The notes under the pieces are model-generated. The model was not told where the DNA came from and searched no databases. It saw nothing but the letters and a program-made list of their open reading frames with translations. A stretch of DNA of 64,000 nucleotides, taken from Blattamonas nauphoetae. Taxonomy: Eukaryota > Preaxostyla > Oxymonadida. The translations under genes and the position numbers were made by a program. Location: contig JARBJD010000025.1 of NCBI GenBank assembly GCA_033064195.1, positions 372,001 to 436,000 of the forward strand, in the 5' to 3' direction. Shown in pieces: positions 32,101-42,415 of this stretch; position 1 is the stretch's first letter; every line of letters starts with the position of its first letter.

Positions 32101-35100
32101 ACTCACCACTCCTTCTGTCACAATCAGCACCAACGGGTACGTCAGATTCGACACAGGAACCTTCTATCTCACGCAGGGATATAAAACCACTCCTTTTGTT
32201 GTTCAAGTATCCTCTGCATCGATGGTCATCATAAACACGTACATGATGATGCCTGCGACAATTTACCATCCGCTTGTGAAGTCGGTGGGGTCTCTTCATC
32301 TGGAAGGGGCTTACATGGAAGCACAGCTCGCGATGGATGGGTGTTCGGTGATCGAAACAACAGGAGGGAAGTTGCAGACATGTGTCCAGACATTCAACAA
32401 TCTCTCGTCGAATGTGGATGGAAGCTACCTCAACGCAAAGAACACAGAATTCACTATGTTCCAAGTAACATTCAGAAACTGCTCGGCTCGCAATGGAGGA
32501 GCGCTGTACGTCGACTTCTCTGGCTCAAATAGCTTTATGATCTATCACTATCTCAACGTCGACATGTTCGTTGGATGCAGTGCGTTGGAGAAAGGAGGAG
32601 CAATTTTTGTGAAAGGCACATCGAATCATCTCAGACCCATCCAATTCAACTCGTCGTCTCTGAACCATGCTCGGTTTGAAGGAAACACCGCCCAGGAAGG
32701 GAATGACGTTTACGTCGAAGCTTCTCTCTTCGAAGGAAAGACTCCCGAGCAGATCCCACCGTTCGGTGGAGTTTCACGCAGCAACGAATTCAGAGTGGAG
32801 ATTGAAGGAAGAACCGATCCCGAAGAGAAAGAACTCATCCACTTCTTCCTCCAAACCCCAACAATCTCTGTGAACGGCAGTGTATATGAAGGTGCCCTCG
32901 GATACAGCGGGAAAGATGACGACAGCTGCAAATGGACAGGCACACACTGCGCAACACTCAAGCATGGTGTGCAACATCTGACGCAGAAATACAAGAATAA
33001 CACGCACTTCCCACAGACGATACGATTCGTGTGGAACATGACGTACACAGAAAGGGATGTGCTCGTCTCCGATCAGGACGTCACTGTTGCTGGAACCACT
33101 GCTTCCAACGCTGCCACAGCTGAGATCATTCGCTCGATTGTGGATGTGGACACGGCGATGAGCGAAGGAGCGTTTCTGTTCACGATCCAAAACACGGCTC
33201 GACTTGTGGTGACGAATTTGGACATTCGGCCGATTGAGAAGTGTGGGTTGTTTGATCTGAAGGACGATGCTGACTCTCTCCAACTTGACGATGTGGCGAT
33301 CATCTGCGCTGTTGGCGATACTTTCGAGGTTCCTCTGATAAAATCCACATCGAAACCAATTACAATTGTGGGATGTCAATTCCACACGTCGAAAGGCTCG
33401 TCTGGTTCAACCATGTTCTCACAGCCTTTGATCTCGTTTTCTTCGACGACGTCCTCTTTGTCAATCTCGTCGACAACATTCGAGACATTCTCCATCTCTT
33501 CAACACCACTCATCTCCATCGACACTACTCAGCCAATCACGTTCATCACGAACACATTCAAAGACGTCACAAGAACTCCAACAGTCCATCTCGTCCGCGT
33601 CGCGTCATCCTCTCTCAAGTCAGTTGTCCTTCCTTCACTTTGGACGGGATCCTTCACTCCAACTCAGCCACTTCTGGACTTCGTTGGACGTGATAGCACA
33701 CTCACCTCTAACCACCGTTTCTTTGAATCGTCACTCCTGTTCTATCTCCTTCGTCCGACGGGATCGATCGTCGCTGGGGAAACTGCAGCACACGAAGAAA
33801 GTGAACACGCCGAATGTGGAACAGAAAGACTCCGCTGTTCCTCGCTGAACTCCGCTCTTTCTTCGACCATCGCACACTCTATTGATGCCCCTATTTCTGT
33901 TGCGGGAACCACATTACTGTTAGCTGCTCTCGATGTGACAACTGCCGCCAGTTTCTCCTCAAAAACAGGAACACAGATGGTCCAACAATCGGCCACGGGA
34001 TCAATCACGATGAACGCAGCCGCCCAGACGCTCTCGTTCTCCTCACTTCTTTTCGATCTGTCTCCTTCAAGCACAATCTCCACACTTTTCACTATCACAG
34101 CAGGAACACTCGCACTGACCTCCTGTTCAATCGGAACAGACACTCCAACTGAACTCAACGTCGCCTGCACTGGATTGATTGATGTTGCGAGTGGAACAAC
34201 TCTCACCCTCACATCTTCGACCATCCAGAATTTGAAGTTCACTCATCCAACACTCGGAACAGCCATCAATCTCCAGATCGACTCGTCGTTCTCATCCGAT
34301 GTTGGCACAATATTTTCGTCTGTCACTTCAAATGCAACTGGATCTCTCATCTTTATTCACTCAGCTGATCTGGACACGACATTGAAGACATCTCCATTCA
34401 GCCTGCTCAAATCCACCATCCAACTCCCAATCGACACTCTCTTCACAGACGAAGACAAGAAATTGTTTGTGGGACAAGTTGGAAGCCAGTCGCCAGAAAG
34501 CCTCTTGTACTTCTGGTTCCCACACACAGCGACTGAAACAACACTGTCGGTGGATGGGAATGGAGAAGACCATCCAAACTGTGGACTCTCGCAGCTTCCT
34601 TGCAAGACCCTGGAAAACGGCTTCGCATCTCTGAAGACGACTGGAACGACACTTGTTCTGAACAAAGCAGACACAATCACAACAACTCTCACCGCGAAGT
34701 TTGCTGCACAGAAGATCCAATCGAAAACAACAGAACAAACAGTTACAGTTCCATCATCTGGCACCCTCTCCGTTTCGTCGACTCTCAAACTCACCCTCCA
34801 CACACTTGCATTCTCATTCGAAAGTGGAACAAGAATCGCTCCTTTCGTCAAAGTCACAGCTGGATCGCTCATTGTGGAGCAGTGCTCATTCGGCTCAAAA
34901 CTGACGAATACAGTTCTCACTTCAGCTCTCTTCGATGTGAAGGGGTCACTCACAGTCGATTCTGTCACTTTCACTCGACTGCAAACCTCGCAGGCAGCAG
35001 GACTGTTCAACCTTGCGCTGGTTGATGCAGACTCTCTCTCGTTCAAAACGACTCGGATTGAGGGCTGTGCTTCGTCAGCTGCACCTCTCATCTCTCTTTC

Positions 35101-38100
35101 TCTGTCCTCCACAGCACAACAGACAAACTGGAACTTTGATCTGAGTGGCATCTCATTCCTCCAAGCCACATCAAACGCTGCTCCCTCCGGTGCTCTGATC
35201 TTCGTTTCTGGCTCATCCTTCGAAACTCAGATTGTGCCATCCCGCTTCCCACAAATCAATCCAGATACGGACGAGAACAATTTCTGGGGATTTGACTCAT
35301 CAACCAACGTGGACTCATCGCTGCTTGTGTATCTTGTTCAGCCTGGAAGTACTGTTTTTGTAGATGGGACGAACGGGAAGGAAATTGAGCATTGTGGACA
35401 CTTTGGAGTGAGTTGCCTGACGATCGAAAAAGGAATTGCTCGAGCGACCGCAACCGACTCGGCCAAACAAATCCATCTTCAAGACAAGACTTCACTCAGC
35501 AAAACAATCAGCCCAACTTCCCTCGCTCTGACCATCGCAGGAGAAACACAGAAGAGACAAATCCCGATTGTGGGTGGAGGACAGTTCGTCGTTCCAGATG
35601 GATCTCTCATCCTCCACTCGCTCATCTTCACCACATCTGTCGAAACGTTCTCGAACTCTCTCGTCACTGTCACCTCGGCTGGATCGTTCTTCGTCACATC
35701 GTGCACCTTCACTAGCTTCTCGTCGGCATCTGCTGCTTCGATCCTGACAGCGACTGTCGGAGCCTCACAATCTGTTCAGATCTCAGACACAACATTCACA
35801 CAATGCAACTCCACAGGAACTGTTCGCTCTGGTGTTCTGGATGTTTCGATGGTCGAAGGCAGTGATTTCTCCGTCACACATACACCGAATCCCTTTGACA
35901 CGTGTTCGTCATCTGACAGCATTGCCAACAACATCTTCATTTCTCATCCAAAACTCTCCAAAAATGTAGTCACCGACATTCTCCAATTCAGTTGGGATCA
36001 GACAATGCCAACATATCGCGATTTTGTTGGGAAGGAGGGAAGCCACTCAATCCCCGTTCCTCTCTCGCTCTATTTCCTCACTCTCCCACCTTCAACATTC
36101 ATCTCAGCGGACTCGAACGATGCCTCTGTTTGTGGATTCACAGAATATCCTTGTGCTTCTCTGACTGCCCTTCACGACAGAATCAAAGAGACGGCAGACA
36201 TGACGATCACCTTCAACACAGATTTGGAACACTCCACCGAACTCGCTTTCTCGAACAGTGTCACTATCTCTGGAAATGAGAAAACGATGACAATCAAAGA
36301 AACATCAGCAACCGCAACAAACACAGCGCTCTTCTCTCTCACCGCCAACACACAGATCACAGCTCTATTCGTGTCAGTTCCTTCGAATTTCAAGCATGCA
36401 TCCGTCTTCCACCCTCTGTCCGACTCACTCTCAATCCAAAACTGCTCATTCACCCAATCAGGTGCAGGCAGCATTGTGGGCTCACTGATCCAGATTGATT
36501 CAGGAGCGAATCTCACCCTTCACACCACCTTCTTCGTCTCCATCTCATCTGCGAGTGAGAAAGCCGGTGTTATCGTTGCCGACATCTCTGAATCAGCATC
36601 ATTCCTCCTCAACAACAATACATTCGCATCGTGTTCCTGCGCTGGCCAAGCTCATTCGATTTTTATCGCCCTTGAAAACAAAACAGAAGTGACTTCATCA
36701 AGCTTCGACTACGAAATGAAGAATCTTGTGTTCTCAACAAGCACATCCAACTCAAACGCGGAAAAACAGATCAATGTGTTCTTGACTGGCAATCGGATTG
36801 ATCTGACGACCAAATCGGGTGATTGGGAGGGAAGCTACTCAACGGACTCTCCTGAATCGCTGTGGGGATACGACACATCAACTGGAATGAACACATCGTT
36901 GCTTCCCTACCTTGTCGCTCTGGAAGGCACTGTGGAAGTCGATGACAAGGGATACAATTTTGAGAAGTGCGGACATTACTATTTGTACTGCAAGACACTC
37001 TCCCTCGGCATCACTCGAATGGGCTCCTCCCACACGATAAACACAATCAAAGTCATCGACAGCATCGAAGTGGATTCGAATGTGACGTTGAAAGGGACGA
37101 ACTCGGTCGTCGGCGACAAAAAGGCGTCGACACTCACTTTCACAGAAAATGTCCTGTTCGAGAACAAGGTCCAAGATGACGTCGACTCATTCCTCACCTT
37201 AAGAACACTCACGATCTCAATCCCTGCCACATCGTCACACGATGCTCTCTTCACATCGTCGTCTGGTCTCCTCAAATTCGACGACTGTTCATTCGTCGCT
37301 CCAGCCTCATCCGAACTCACATTCTCTCTCATCTCTGCGACTGGTGGGACATTGGAACTCTCATCTGTTACTGCTGAGAGATTCACACTGACATCCACCC
37401 CACTCATCGTCTCCTCTGCTCCAGTCACTATCACAAGCAGTTCATTTTCGTCCATCACTCTTGAGTCGGATCCACTGATCCTGTCCGAAGGATCGATTTC
37501 AATCTCACAGAGCAACTTCACATCAATCAATCGCGTGACAGGATTGGGATGTGTTTTGGAAGCCCAAAAATCTGAAAATGGACCAGTGAAAGTGATCGAC
37601 ACATCGTTCACGTCCTACACTTCATCCAACAGACCAACATGGATTCTTCTGAACGACACACACGACACCACAAAACTCTCGGACAGCTGGGAAGGCACAT
37701 TCAACAATTCCGTACATCGACACAGCGTCCTCGTCCAACTCCCATCGTCTTCATTCGCCATGTCGACGTCCAACAGTGTTGATACAACACCATTCTCTCT
37801 CATCTATCTCTTCCATCCATGCACTGACGGCCCAATCACAGTGGAAGAGGGAGAGTTCCAGGAAGATCACGAACGATGTGGAAATGAGTCTGCACCGTGT
37901 AAGACGTTGGATGGCGGAGTCACAAAGACCAAACACCATCACGCTCAGATCAAAGGAATCAGCTCGCTGAACACGCCTCTTCTGCTGTCAGGTGCATATT
38001 TGGAGGTGGAAGGAAGGAGAGGGACAGGAAAGCTGCAACTGAAAGGGAAGGGACAGTTCGTAAACAATGAAAATGTTGATCCTGATCATCTGACACTGTC

Positions 38101-40186
38101 TCTGCTCACCCTCGACCTCTCAGCTTCGACTCTCACCGACGAGGAGAGTGTGATTGTGAACGACAATGGAGATGTCAAGTTGGAGTCAGTTGTGGTTGTC
38201 TCGTCACTAACAATCCAGCCAAGTTTGGTGTGTTTGAGTGGGGGATCTGGAACGGTGAAGAATCTGACTCTCTCATCGCTCACGTTTTCCTCTCCTCTCC
38301 TCGCCCTCTCGTCGTTCCAGAGTGTGTATCTGATCGACATCAAACCAATCGACACTTCGTTCTCCTCGTTCGTCACTGCCGCGAACGGAGAGTTGCTGTC
38401 GATCCAGAACTGTTCGTTTGCTGGCAGTGTCGACACAGGAGCTGAATCAGAGTTGGAGAACTCAGAAACCGACATCTGCGATTGGTCAGACGCTCTCATC
38501 AGTCTTACCAACACAACCACAACCATCTTCCATAGTTCGTTCACAAATCTGGAGATGGGAGCGATTTCGGTGAGTGGAGAATCACTAAAACTTGAAGAAT
38601 CGTCGTTCTCATCAAACTTTGCTTCAAATTCATCGTTCCCCTCATTCAGACGCAACATTCGCTGCTCGAGCACTCATGTCAACATCACAAGCATCGTCAC
38701 TGGAGATGGAACAGCCAGCTCGCCATCTGCGTGGATCAACATCGGAGAAGACTGCAAACTCCACACGCAAGTCTTCAGCCCACATTCTGCTCTCTTCGTC
38801 CCCATCCTGACTGGCAACAAATCGAAGGTGGAATTCAACAAGAAGACGAATCTGTATGCAATGACGCTTTCTGGTCAACTGCTGATTCCGTGTGGACTGA
38901 GCATGGAAGTGTTTGAGTGGAATGATAAAACGAAAACTGAAACAGGAAAGACACACCTTGTCGACTTCTCTCAAGTCATTCCTTCGTCTTGGAACGAAAC
39001 ACAGCTCGTCTTGTCTCTCCCCCACACCTCCCTCACACCTTCACTCAACACGACATTCGAATGGAAAGCTCGAATTGCATATGGAGATGATCAGGTGACA
39101 GACGAGTCAGTGACAGTGAAAGTCAGTGCAGTGGCTGAGAGGAAGGCTCTAACAAAGCAAGCGATGCAGTGGATCATTCCTGTCGTTGCTTCCGTCGCTG
39201 GCCTTCTTCTTCTCCTTCTGATCATCATTCTCGTATGTCGTCGCAGAAAACAGAAGAAAGAGAAAGAAAACAAACAGGAACTCCTCGCCAACCAGGAACT
39301 GAATCTCGCTGTGGAGGTCAAATACGATGAAGATCCCACCGTCCACATGATGGGTGACAGGGAGAACAACAACTTCTCGTCTGTCACTCACATCTCCACA
39401 AAGAACGAGGCGCTCGAGAAGGATGTGGATTTTGAAGAGAAGGCAGCACCGAGTGAAGCTTTCTTGCCTGCTGACATGTGCGAGGCAATAGCTTGTGCAG
39501 ACAATACAGACATTCGAATGATGGACAAACGGAACACGCTGTACGAGCGAATCCACAAACAGGAGGGGAACAACGCATTACTTCGTCGATTCCACATCCA
39601 ATTTCAGATTGTCCAGGGTTTGAAACAGATGGGGCAATCGAACAACTTCAAAGAAGTGCTGCTTCGTCTCAACCCGCACAACATCATCCTGACTGGCGAC
39701 GACGACGTGTTTCTCAAACTGAAGGACGAGGACAACAAATCTCATTCTTACTTTCGACGACCACAATCTGTGGAAGAGACAACACCGAAGAACAATGCTC
39801 ATCAGCGATGGATCGCACCGGAAGTCATGAACGCTCAAAACCAAACGAACAAGCCAGTGGATGGAACATCAGCTTCAGTTTTTAGTCTTGGCCTGATCTT
39901 GTGGGAAATGGAGACTGGAAATGTGCCGCTTGGCGAAGTAGATGGGGTGAACGCGCAGCGACAGCTCAGCACGGGATCGCGCCCCAAAATGGAAGGCCTC
40001 TCGAACGATATGAAAGAGCTGATCGAGCAGTGTTTGGACTTGAATCCATCGCTCAGACCGTCGCTCGCAACGATCCAGGAGAAACTGATTGGGATTGGGG
40101 TGTCGACAGGACAGCTGACGTCGCAGGAGATGGGAGGGTTCATGCAGAAGCTGGAGTCGAAGCAGAGGCAGGTTCCAATGCACTGA
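29138..40186 (+). CDS. Giant beta-helix receptor-like protein with C-terminal pseudokinase
   Basis: 3,682 residues, no intron. An N-terminal signal peptide (MSFLYLSLPVFAFFWQ) leads into a ~3,320-residue ectodomain of Ser/Thr/Asn-rich beta-helix repeats. At least eight modules begin with a cysteine motif of the form CG....C.TL..G (near residues 650, 1265, 1560, 1810, 2080, 2330, 2610 and 2910). A membrane segment lies near 3345-3368 (VVASVAGLLLLLLIIILVC), then basic residues and a kinase-like domain (~3470-3665). That domain lacks a recognisable glycine loop and catalytic lysine; the HRDLKPHN loop reads LLRLNPHN and DFG reads DED, while APE (WIAPEVM), the SLGLILWEM helix and NPSLRPS are kept. 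It should be a surface receptor-like protein whose cytosolic domain binds partners without phosphotransfer; ligand unknown. Confidence 0.9.
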   Translation: MSFLYLSLPVFAFFWQTVVCHTPVYRTLVNQFPRVSDLNSELPSTIALQGCAYECSSYPFVSTQMTLKGTTNTVILLSSQVHETVSASPMKSRHVDSPILISFFQVTNSSVSLESLHLNLLHDQTPQNTPPSSESAQNEVTPNTRCAVVESSALLVLGCTVTLSYSVAPFLLSTAAECQGISPSLTLIDTSISSNTVFVPPFSEMSASQPITEHATVAISSLSVSSVTLSESSGIACHLPTNTPLLTLSASITSCSFHNMSSVSSSFPTRSGACLHQLMAGNDLERVENALYGTVTAVLGHSHTFDCLNTTILECENPTRSTRTHSNAETQIKQDVVQDFTSDSGQFVTVAGITHYHFISCNITSSTQTKAFYMINIGQLEGTLKLFDCRFTINATGAHVMAVNIAGVKETPHSLLFDSCLFQYDKASTLVSADNQLSTKYSVMTTIVSSTFTSKNFNTSTRLLAIFDSQAFLQFSNSRFEHQFVTGGGSLFTHVNSVAHTRLFDCHFKNNAATGSGGLFYIEFTQFNAFRCVFEDSTSGARGGVLYSPNPVAFYLEECRFVNNKALEYDSANSSYTHFRGNDINIFANTLGLFTSETVVGCSSTSPTPRIAHYRTANANGGHPQDTLLLPDPVDVTLTKLFVEVGGSGADCTEVAPCSLFATALAKAGTLTEVLFGGGEHVESGSTITKSVRLIGKGWTTNTTLSTILTTSGMKVGTAGNLTLASLSLKPSSASTTLISHSTSDAKSWVSSVWIEGITAHTVPLFSFSQGTARFAMCTINSITLTQNAVFSLTGSASLTLRQVWFMHVTSQATTASCIYSTTSGLVDLRTSDYAYCSSKGPAGCLHISHTDQSKLILSDMLFRANTASPSISPNVSDMYLSYHPNAFSSTLRSMSAKPHALVAGKTYTFQFPGAGYHDHGIIHPNNMRFYWGIPMSQAGTVQDMVDRLLPNSRVDVRMVVGNETLTPIIVEEKEIGIYQAKFNINPILTTPSVTISTNGYVRFDTGTFYLTQGYKTTPFVVQVSSASMVIINTYMMMPATIYHPLVKSVGSLHLEGAYMEAQLAMDGCSVIETTGGKLQTCVQTFNNLSSNVDGSYLNAKNTEFTMFQVTFRNCSARNGGALYVDFSGSNSFMIYHYLNVDMFVGCSALEKGGAIFVKGTSNHLRPIQFNSSSLNHARFEGNTAQEGNDVYVEASLFEGKTPEQIPPFGGVSRSNEFRVEIEGRTDPEEKELIHFFLQTPTISVNGSVYEGALGYSGKDDDSCKWTGTHCATLKHGVQHLTQKYKNNTHFPQTIRFVWNMTYTERDVLVSDQDVTVAGTTASNAATAEIIRSIVDVDTAMSEGAFLFTIQNTARLVVTNLDIRPIEKCGLFDLKDDADSLQLDDVAIICAVGDTFEVPLIKSTSKPITIVGCQFHTSKGSSGSTMFSQPLISFSSTTSSLSISSTTFETFSISSTPLISIDTTQPITFITNTFKDVTRTPTVHLVRVASSSLKSVVLPSLWTGSFTPTQPLLDFVGRDSTLTSNHRFFESSLLFYLLRPTGSIVAGETAAHEESEHAECGTERLRCSSLNSALSSTIAHSIDAPISVAGTTLLLAALDVTTAASFSSKTGTQMVQQSATGSITMNAAAQTLSFSSLLFDLSPSSTISTLFTITAGTLALTSCSIGTDTPTELNVACTGLIDVASGTTLTLTSSTIQNLKFTHPTLGTAINLQIDSSFSSDVGTIFSSVTSNATGSLIFIHSADLDTTLKTSPFSLLKSTIQLPIDTLFTDEDKKLFVGQVGSQSPESLLYFWFPHTATETTLSVDGNGEDHPNCGLSQLPCKTLENGFASLKTTGTTLVLNKADTITTTLTAKFAAQKIQSKTTEQTVTVPSSGTLSVSSTLKLTLHTLAFSFESGTRIAPFVKVTAGSLIVEQCSFGSKLTNTVLTSALFDVKGSLTVDSVTFTRLQTSQAAGLFNLALVDADSLSFKTTRIEGCASSAAPLISLSLSSTAQQTNWNFDLSGISFLQATSNAAPSGALIFVSGSSFETQIVPSRFPQINPDTDENNFWGFDSSTNVDSSLLVYLVQPGSTVFVDGTNGKEIEHCGHFGVSCLTIEKGIARATATDSAKQIHLQDKTSLSKTISPTSLALTIAGETQKRQIPIVGGGQFVVPDGSLILHSLIFTTSVETFSNSLVTVTSAGSFFVTSCTFTSFSSASAASILTATVGASQSVQISDTTFTQCNSTGTVRSGVLDVSMVEGSDFSVTHTPNPFDTCSSSDSIANNIFISHPKLSKNVVTDILQFSWDQTMPTYRDFVGKEGSHSIPVPLSLYFLTLPPSTFISADSNDASVCGFTEYPCASLTALHDRIKETADMTITFNTDLEHSTELAFSNSVTISGNEKTMTIKETSATATNTALFSLTANTQITALFVSVPSNFKHASVFHPLSDSLSIQNCSFTQSGAGSIVGSLIQIDSGANLTLHTTFFVSISSASEKAGVIVADISESASFLLNNNTFASCSCAGQAHSIFIALENKTEVTSSSFDYEMKNLVFSTSTSNSNAEKQINVFLTGNRIDLTTKSGDWEGSYSTDSPESLWGYDTSTGMNTSLLPYLVALEGTVEVDDKGYNFEKCGHYYLYCKTLSLGITRMGSSHTINTIKVIDSIEVDSNVTLKGTNSVVGDKKASTLTFTENVLFENKVQDDVDSFLTLRTLTISIPATSSHDALFTSSSGLLKFDDCSFVAPASSELTFSLISATGGTLELSSVTAERFTLTSTPLIVSSAPVTITSSSFSSITLESDPLILSEGSISISQSNFTSINRVTGLGCVLEAQKSENGPVKVIDTSFTSYTSSNRPTWILLNDTHDTTKLSDSWEGTFNNSVHRHSVLVQLPSSSFAMSTSNSVDTTPFSLIYLFHPCTDGPITVEEGEFQEDHERCGNESAPCKTLDGGVTKTKHHHAQIKGISSLNTPLLLSGAYLEVEGRRGTGKLQLKGKGQFVNNENVDPDHLTLSLLTLDLSASTLTDEESVIVNDNGDVKLESVVVVSSLTIQPSLVCLSGGSGTVKNLTLSSLTFSSPLLALSSFQSVYLIDIKPIDTSFSSFVTAANGELLSIQNCSFAGSVDTGAESELENSETDICDWSDALISLTNTTTTIFHSSFTNLEMGAISVSGESLKLEESSFSSNFASNSSFPSFRRNIRCSSTHVNITSIVTGDGTASSPSAWINIGEDCKLHTQVFSPHSALFVPILTGNKSKVEFNKKTNLYAMTLSGQLLIPCGLSMEVFEWNDKTKTETGKTHLVDFSQVIPSSWNETQLVLSLPHTSLTPSLNTTFEWKARIAYGDDQVTDESVTVKVSAVAERKALTKQAMQWIIPVVASVAGLLLLLLIIILVCRRRKQKKEKENKQELLANQELNLAVEVKYDEDPTVHMMGDRENNNFSSVTHISTKNEALEKDVDFEEKAAPSEAFLPADMCEAIACADNTDIRMMDKRNTLYERIHKQEGNNALLRRFHIQFQIVQGLKQMGQSNNFKEVLLRLNPHNIILTGDDDVFLKLKDEDNKSHSYFRRPQSVEETTPKNNAHQRWIAPEVMNAQNQTNKPVDGTSASVFSLGLILWEMETGNVPLGEVDGVNAQRQLSTGSRPKMEGLSNDMKELIEQCLDLNPSLRPSLATIQEKLIGIGVSTGQLTSQEMGGFMQKLESKQRQVPMH

Positions 40187-40780
40187 CACCTGTTCAAGGG
40201 AGTATTCACGTCACTCACTCCACACACACGTCACACACACACCATGTCACCCACTTCGGCTGGTTGTGTCGTCTTCATTCCTTCACAACAGCCAGTTCAC
40301 GTCACTCTCACTCGGAAGAAGTCGGCAGCCCGAATAGATCTGTCGTCAGACACACATCTTCGGACAGGCCATCACAACACCATTTCACTCGTCTTCCTCT
40401 GATCACGCTCAGAAAGAGACACACACCCTTCTCACGTCACTATCTTCATCGTTCACTCGATGAATTGAAGCTGGCCCTTCTTTCTTACTTTGTTGCCAGC
40501 GAGTTTTATCTCACTCACACTCACACGACTGCACGTCGCCCAGTTGTGAATATTAATGCATGCTGCGATCTTCCTTCCACGTCATTCGTCTTCGTTCGAC
40601 ACGTCTCAAACAGCATTCTTTCTTCTTCAATCGTCTTTCTTCCTCACCACACTCGCACGGTGGCTGGTGGAGCTGACACTGGCTCACCAATGCCGTCTGT
40701 GATTCTAATCAATGTCCCGGTTCATCTTTGAGCCCTTCTCTCCACATGCTTCTTTCTCCTTCTCTTCACCTCCATATTGC
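40187..40780. other. Intergenic 3' of the giant gene
   Basis: Begins with a CA-rich stretch (ACACACACGTCACACACAC near 40205-40240), probably 3' UTR. A frame stays open across it, but it overlaps the giant gene in another frame and has no recognisable content. The right end becomes the 5' flank of the gene at 40963. Confidence 0.4.
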
Positions 40781-40962
40781 ATATCATCGATGGACAACTG
40801 GAGGATCTCATTTCATCACATCTCCATCTTGATTCAACCTTCATTTTACATGTCAAATCTGTCTTTTTTTCATGCTCCTTTTTTATGCAAAATGCAAAAG
40901 GAAAAAGAAACCACTTTTCTTCAATCAATGAGGAACAATGGGATAATTCTCCTCCCGTTTCA

Positions 40963-42039
40963 ATGGAAGAAGAATTACATGTTTTAAGTACAACCAACGA
41001 TTCATGTTTGAATCATTCACCGAATTCACATTCAATTATCAAGCCAGAAGAAGAACCTTTCCTCAAATTCAAAATGAACTCAAAATTGTCGTTTCATGGC
41101 CGATCGAGGATTTACTGTTCGCTTGTTGCCCTCGTGAAAGCTGGATATCCATTTGACGATGCCCTTCAAGACAGAACTGTCCGATTTTTGAAGACCTTCG
41201 AACCGAGATGGGGCATCGATAGTGATCAAGCATCGAGACTCGTGACAGAGCTCGTTCCCTCTTCAACCGAACCGTTTTCCAGCTTTGTTGAGAGCATTTT
41301 CACTCTGTTGTCATCTCCCCATTGGAGAGTGGTCACTGCAGCTTTGTCGTTTTTCAACACAGCAATCAGCTATTCGTCAACAACAACTCAAACATATCTC
41401 GTGGAGTCGGATCTTGTCGCCAATCTCATCGCAATTGTTCAACCTTACTCACTGTCAATATCAAGAAATAAAGAGATATTTAACAATCTCGTCCAAATCA
41501 TCAACCGTGACGTCTACCTCGCACTTCCAAGATCTCTCAGGAAACTTCGTATCACTGCGGCAGTCGACGCATTCAACCATCGTGAAATGATCCTTCTGAA
41601 GGTCGTTCTCCCATCCACTCCATTTGTGACATTTCTGATCTCAAATCGGTACATTCTTAGTGGAAATTTGCTCAAGTCTTTCATGTATCTATTGGACGGA
41701 TTCATTGACGTAGGTCCATGTCATCGTCCAACATTGGATTTTGTTCTCGCATCTCCGATTGCGATGACATTCTCAAGTTGTCTCTCGTTCGTCGAAGATG
41801 AGAATGATCTCTGGAACATTCTCATGCGCATTGCACAATCAATGACAGGATGGAAGAAAGAAAGTACAGAAATGGTCCAATCTGGGAAACGGATGATGCA
41901 AGCTCTGTTTTCGGAAGGCTTCGAAGACACACTCGAACAGATGATGAAACACCACATGGGCAGAACTTATAACCTCCAATTTGCCAAAGATTGCCTGCAA
42001 CTCTCGCGATTGCTGGGATCGAATGTGAAGAAACCGTGA
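40963..42039 (+). CDS. ARM/HEAT-like family protein, copy 10
   Basis: 358 residues starting MEEELHVLS, ending LLGSNVKKP. The frame is open 62 codons upstream, but this ATG has the family context; the start element is degenerate (GGGATAATT) but keeps the 14-nt spacing. N-terminal NDSCLNHSPNSHS resembles the copy at 19153-20226. Confidence 0.85.
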   Translation: MEEELHVLSTTNDSCLNHSPNSHSIIKPEEEPFLKFKMNSKLSFHGRSRIYCSLVALVKAGYPFDDALQDRTVRFLKTFEPRWGIDSDQASRLVTELVPSSTEPFSSFVESIFTLLSSPHWRVVTAALSFFNTAISYSSTTTQTYLVESDLVANLIAIVQPYSLSISRNKEIFNNLVQIINRDVYLALPRSLRKLRITAAVDAFNHREMILLKVVLPSTPFVTFLISNRYILSGNLLKSFMYLLDGFIDVGPCHRPTLDFVLASPIAMTFSSCLSFVEDENDLWNILMRIAQSMTGWKKESTEMVQSGKRMMQALFSEGFEDTLEQMMKHHMGRTYNLQFAKDCLQLSRLLGSNVKKP

Positions 42040-42064
42040 ACTGTTGCGTCTCGAATTGAATGTT

Positions 42065-42415
42065 GATGCTACCTCTTTCGAATAACTCCTCTCTCATTTC
42101 TGCGGACTCTCCTCGGATGTTGGGAATCCACTGATTGCTGGTGCAGATACACAGATTCTGTGATCGCCTCCAATCGTCCAGAAATGGTTTGCTCTTTTGG
42201 GTTCGTCGTTCACAACGCGGCTGTCTGTGACTGTCACATCGTCGACCGTCCTCTCTCCAAACAGTTCCTCGCGTCCCTACACGATGCATTGTGACCGGAT
42301 TATCTTTCTCAATCTCGACTTTTGACCCGTCTCAGAAACACTCCGCATTTATCTCGTCGAAATGGGAAGTGCAAATCATTCCCGCCATTCTCCAGTCATC
42401 TCCTATTTGTCTCAT
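42065..42415 (+). repeat. 3' module, copy 10
   Basis: Full-length module after the gene at 40963-42039; it bounds SH3-PH block 2 on its left. Confidence 0.8.

Noticed and set aside
31748-38673. Long minus-strand frames inside the giant gene (100-270 codons)
   Set aside because: Antisense shadows of a Ser/Thr-rich coding sequence; no domain or start context.
39901-40731. 276-codon frame overlapping the end of the giant gene
   Set aside because: It is a shadow in another frame of the pseudokinase region continued into a CA-rich 3' flank.
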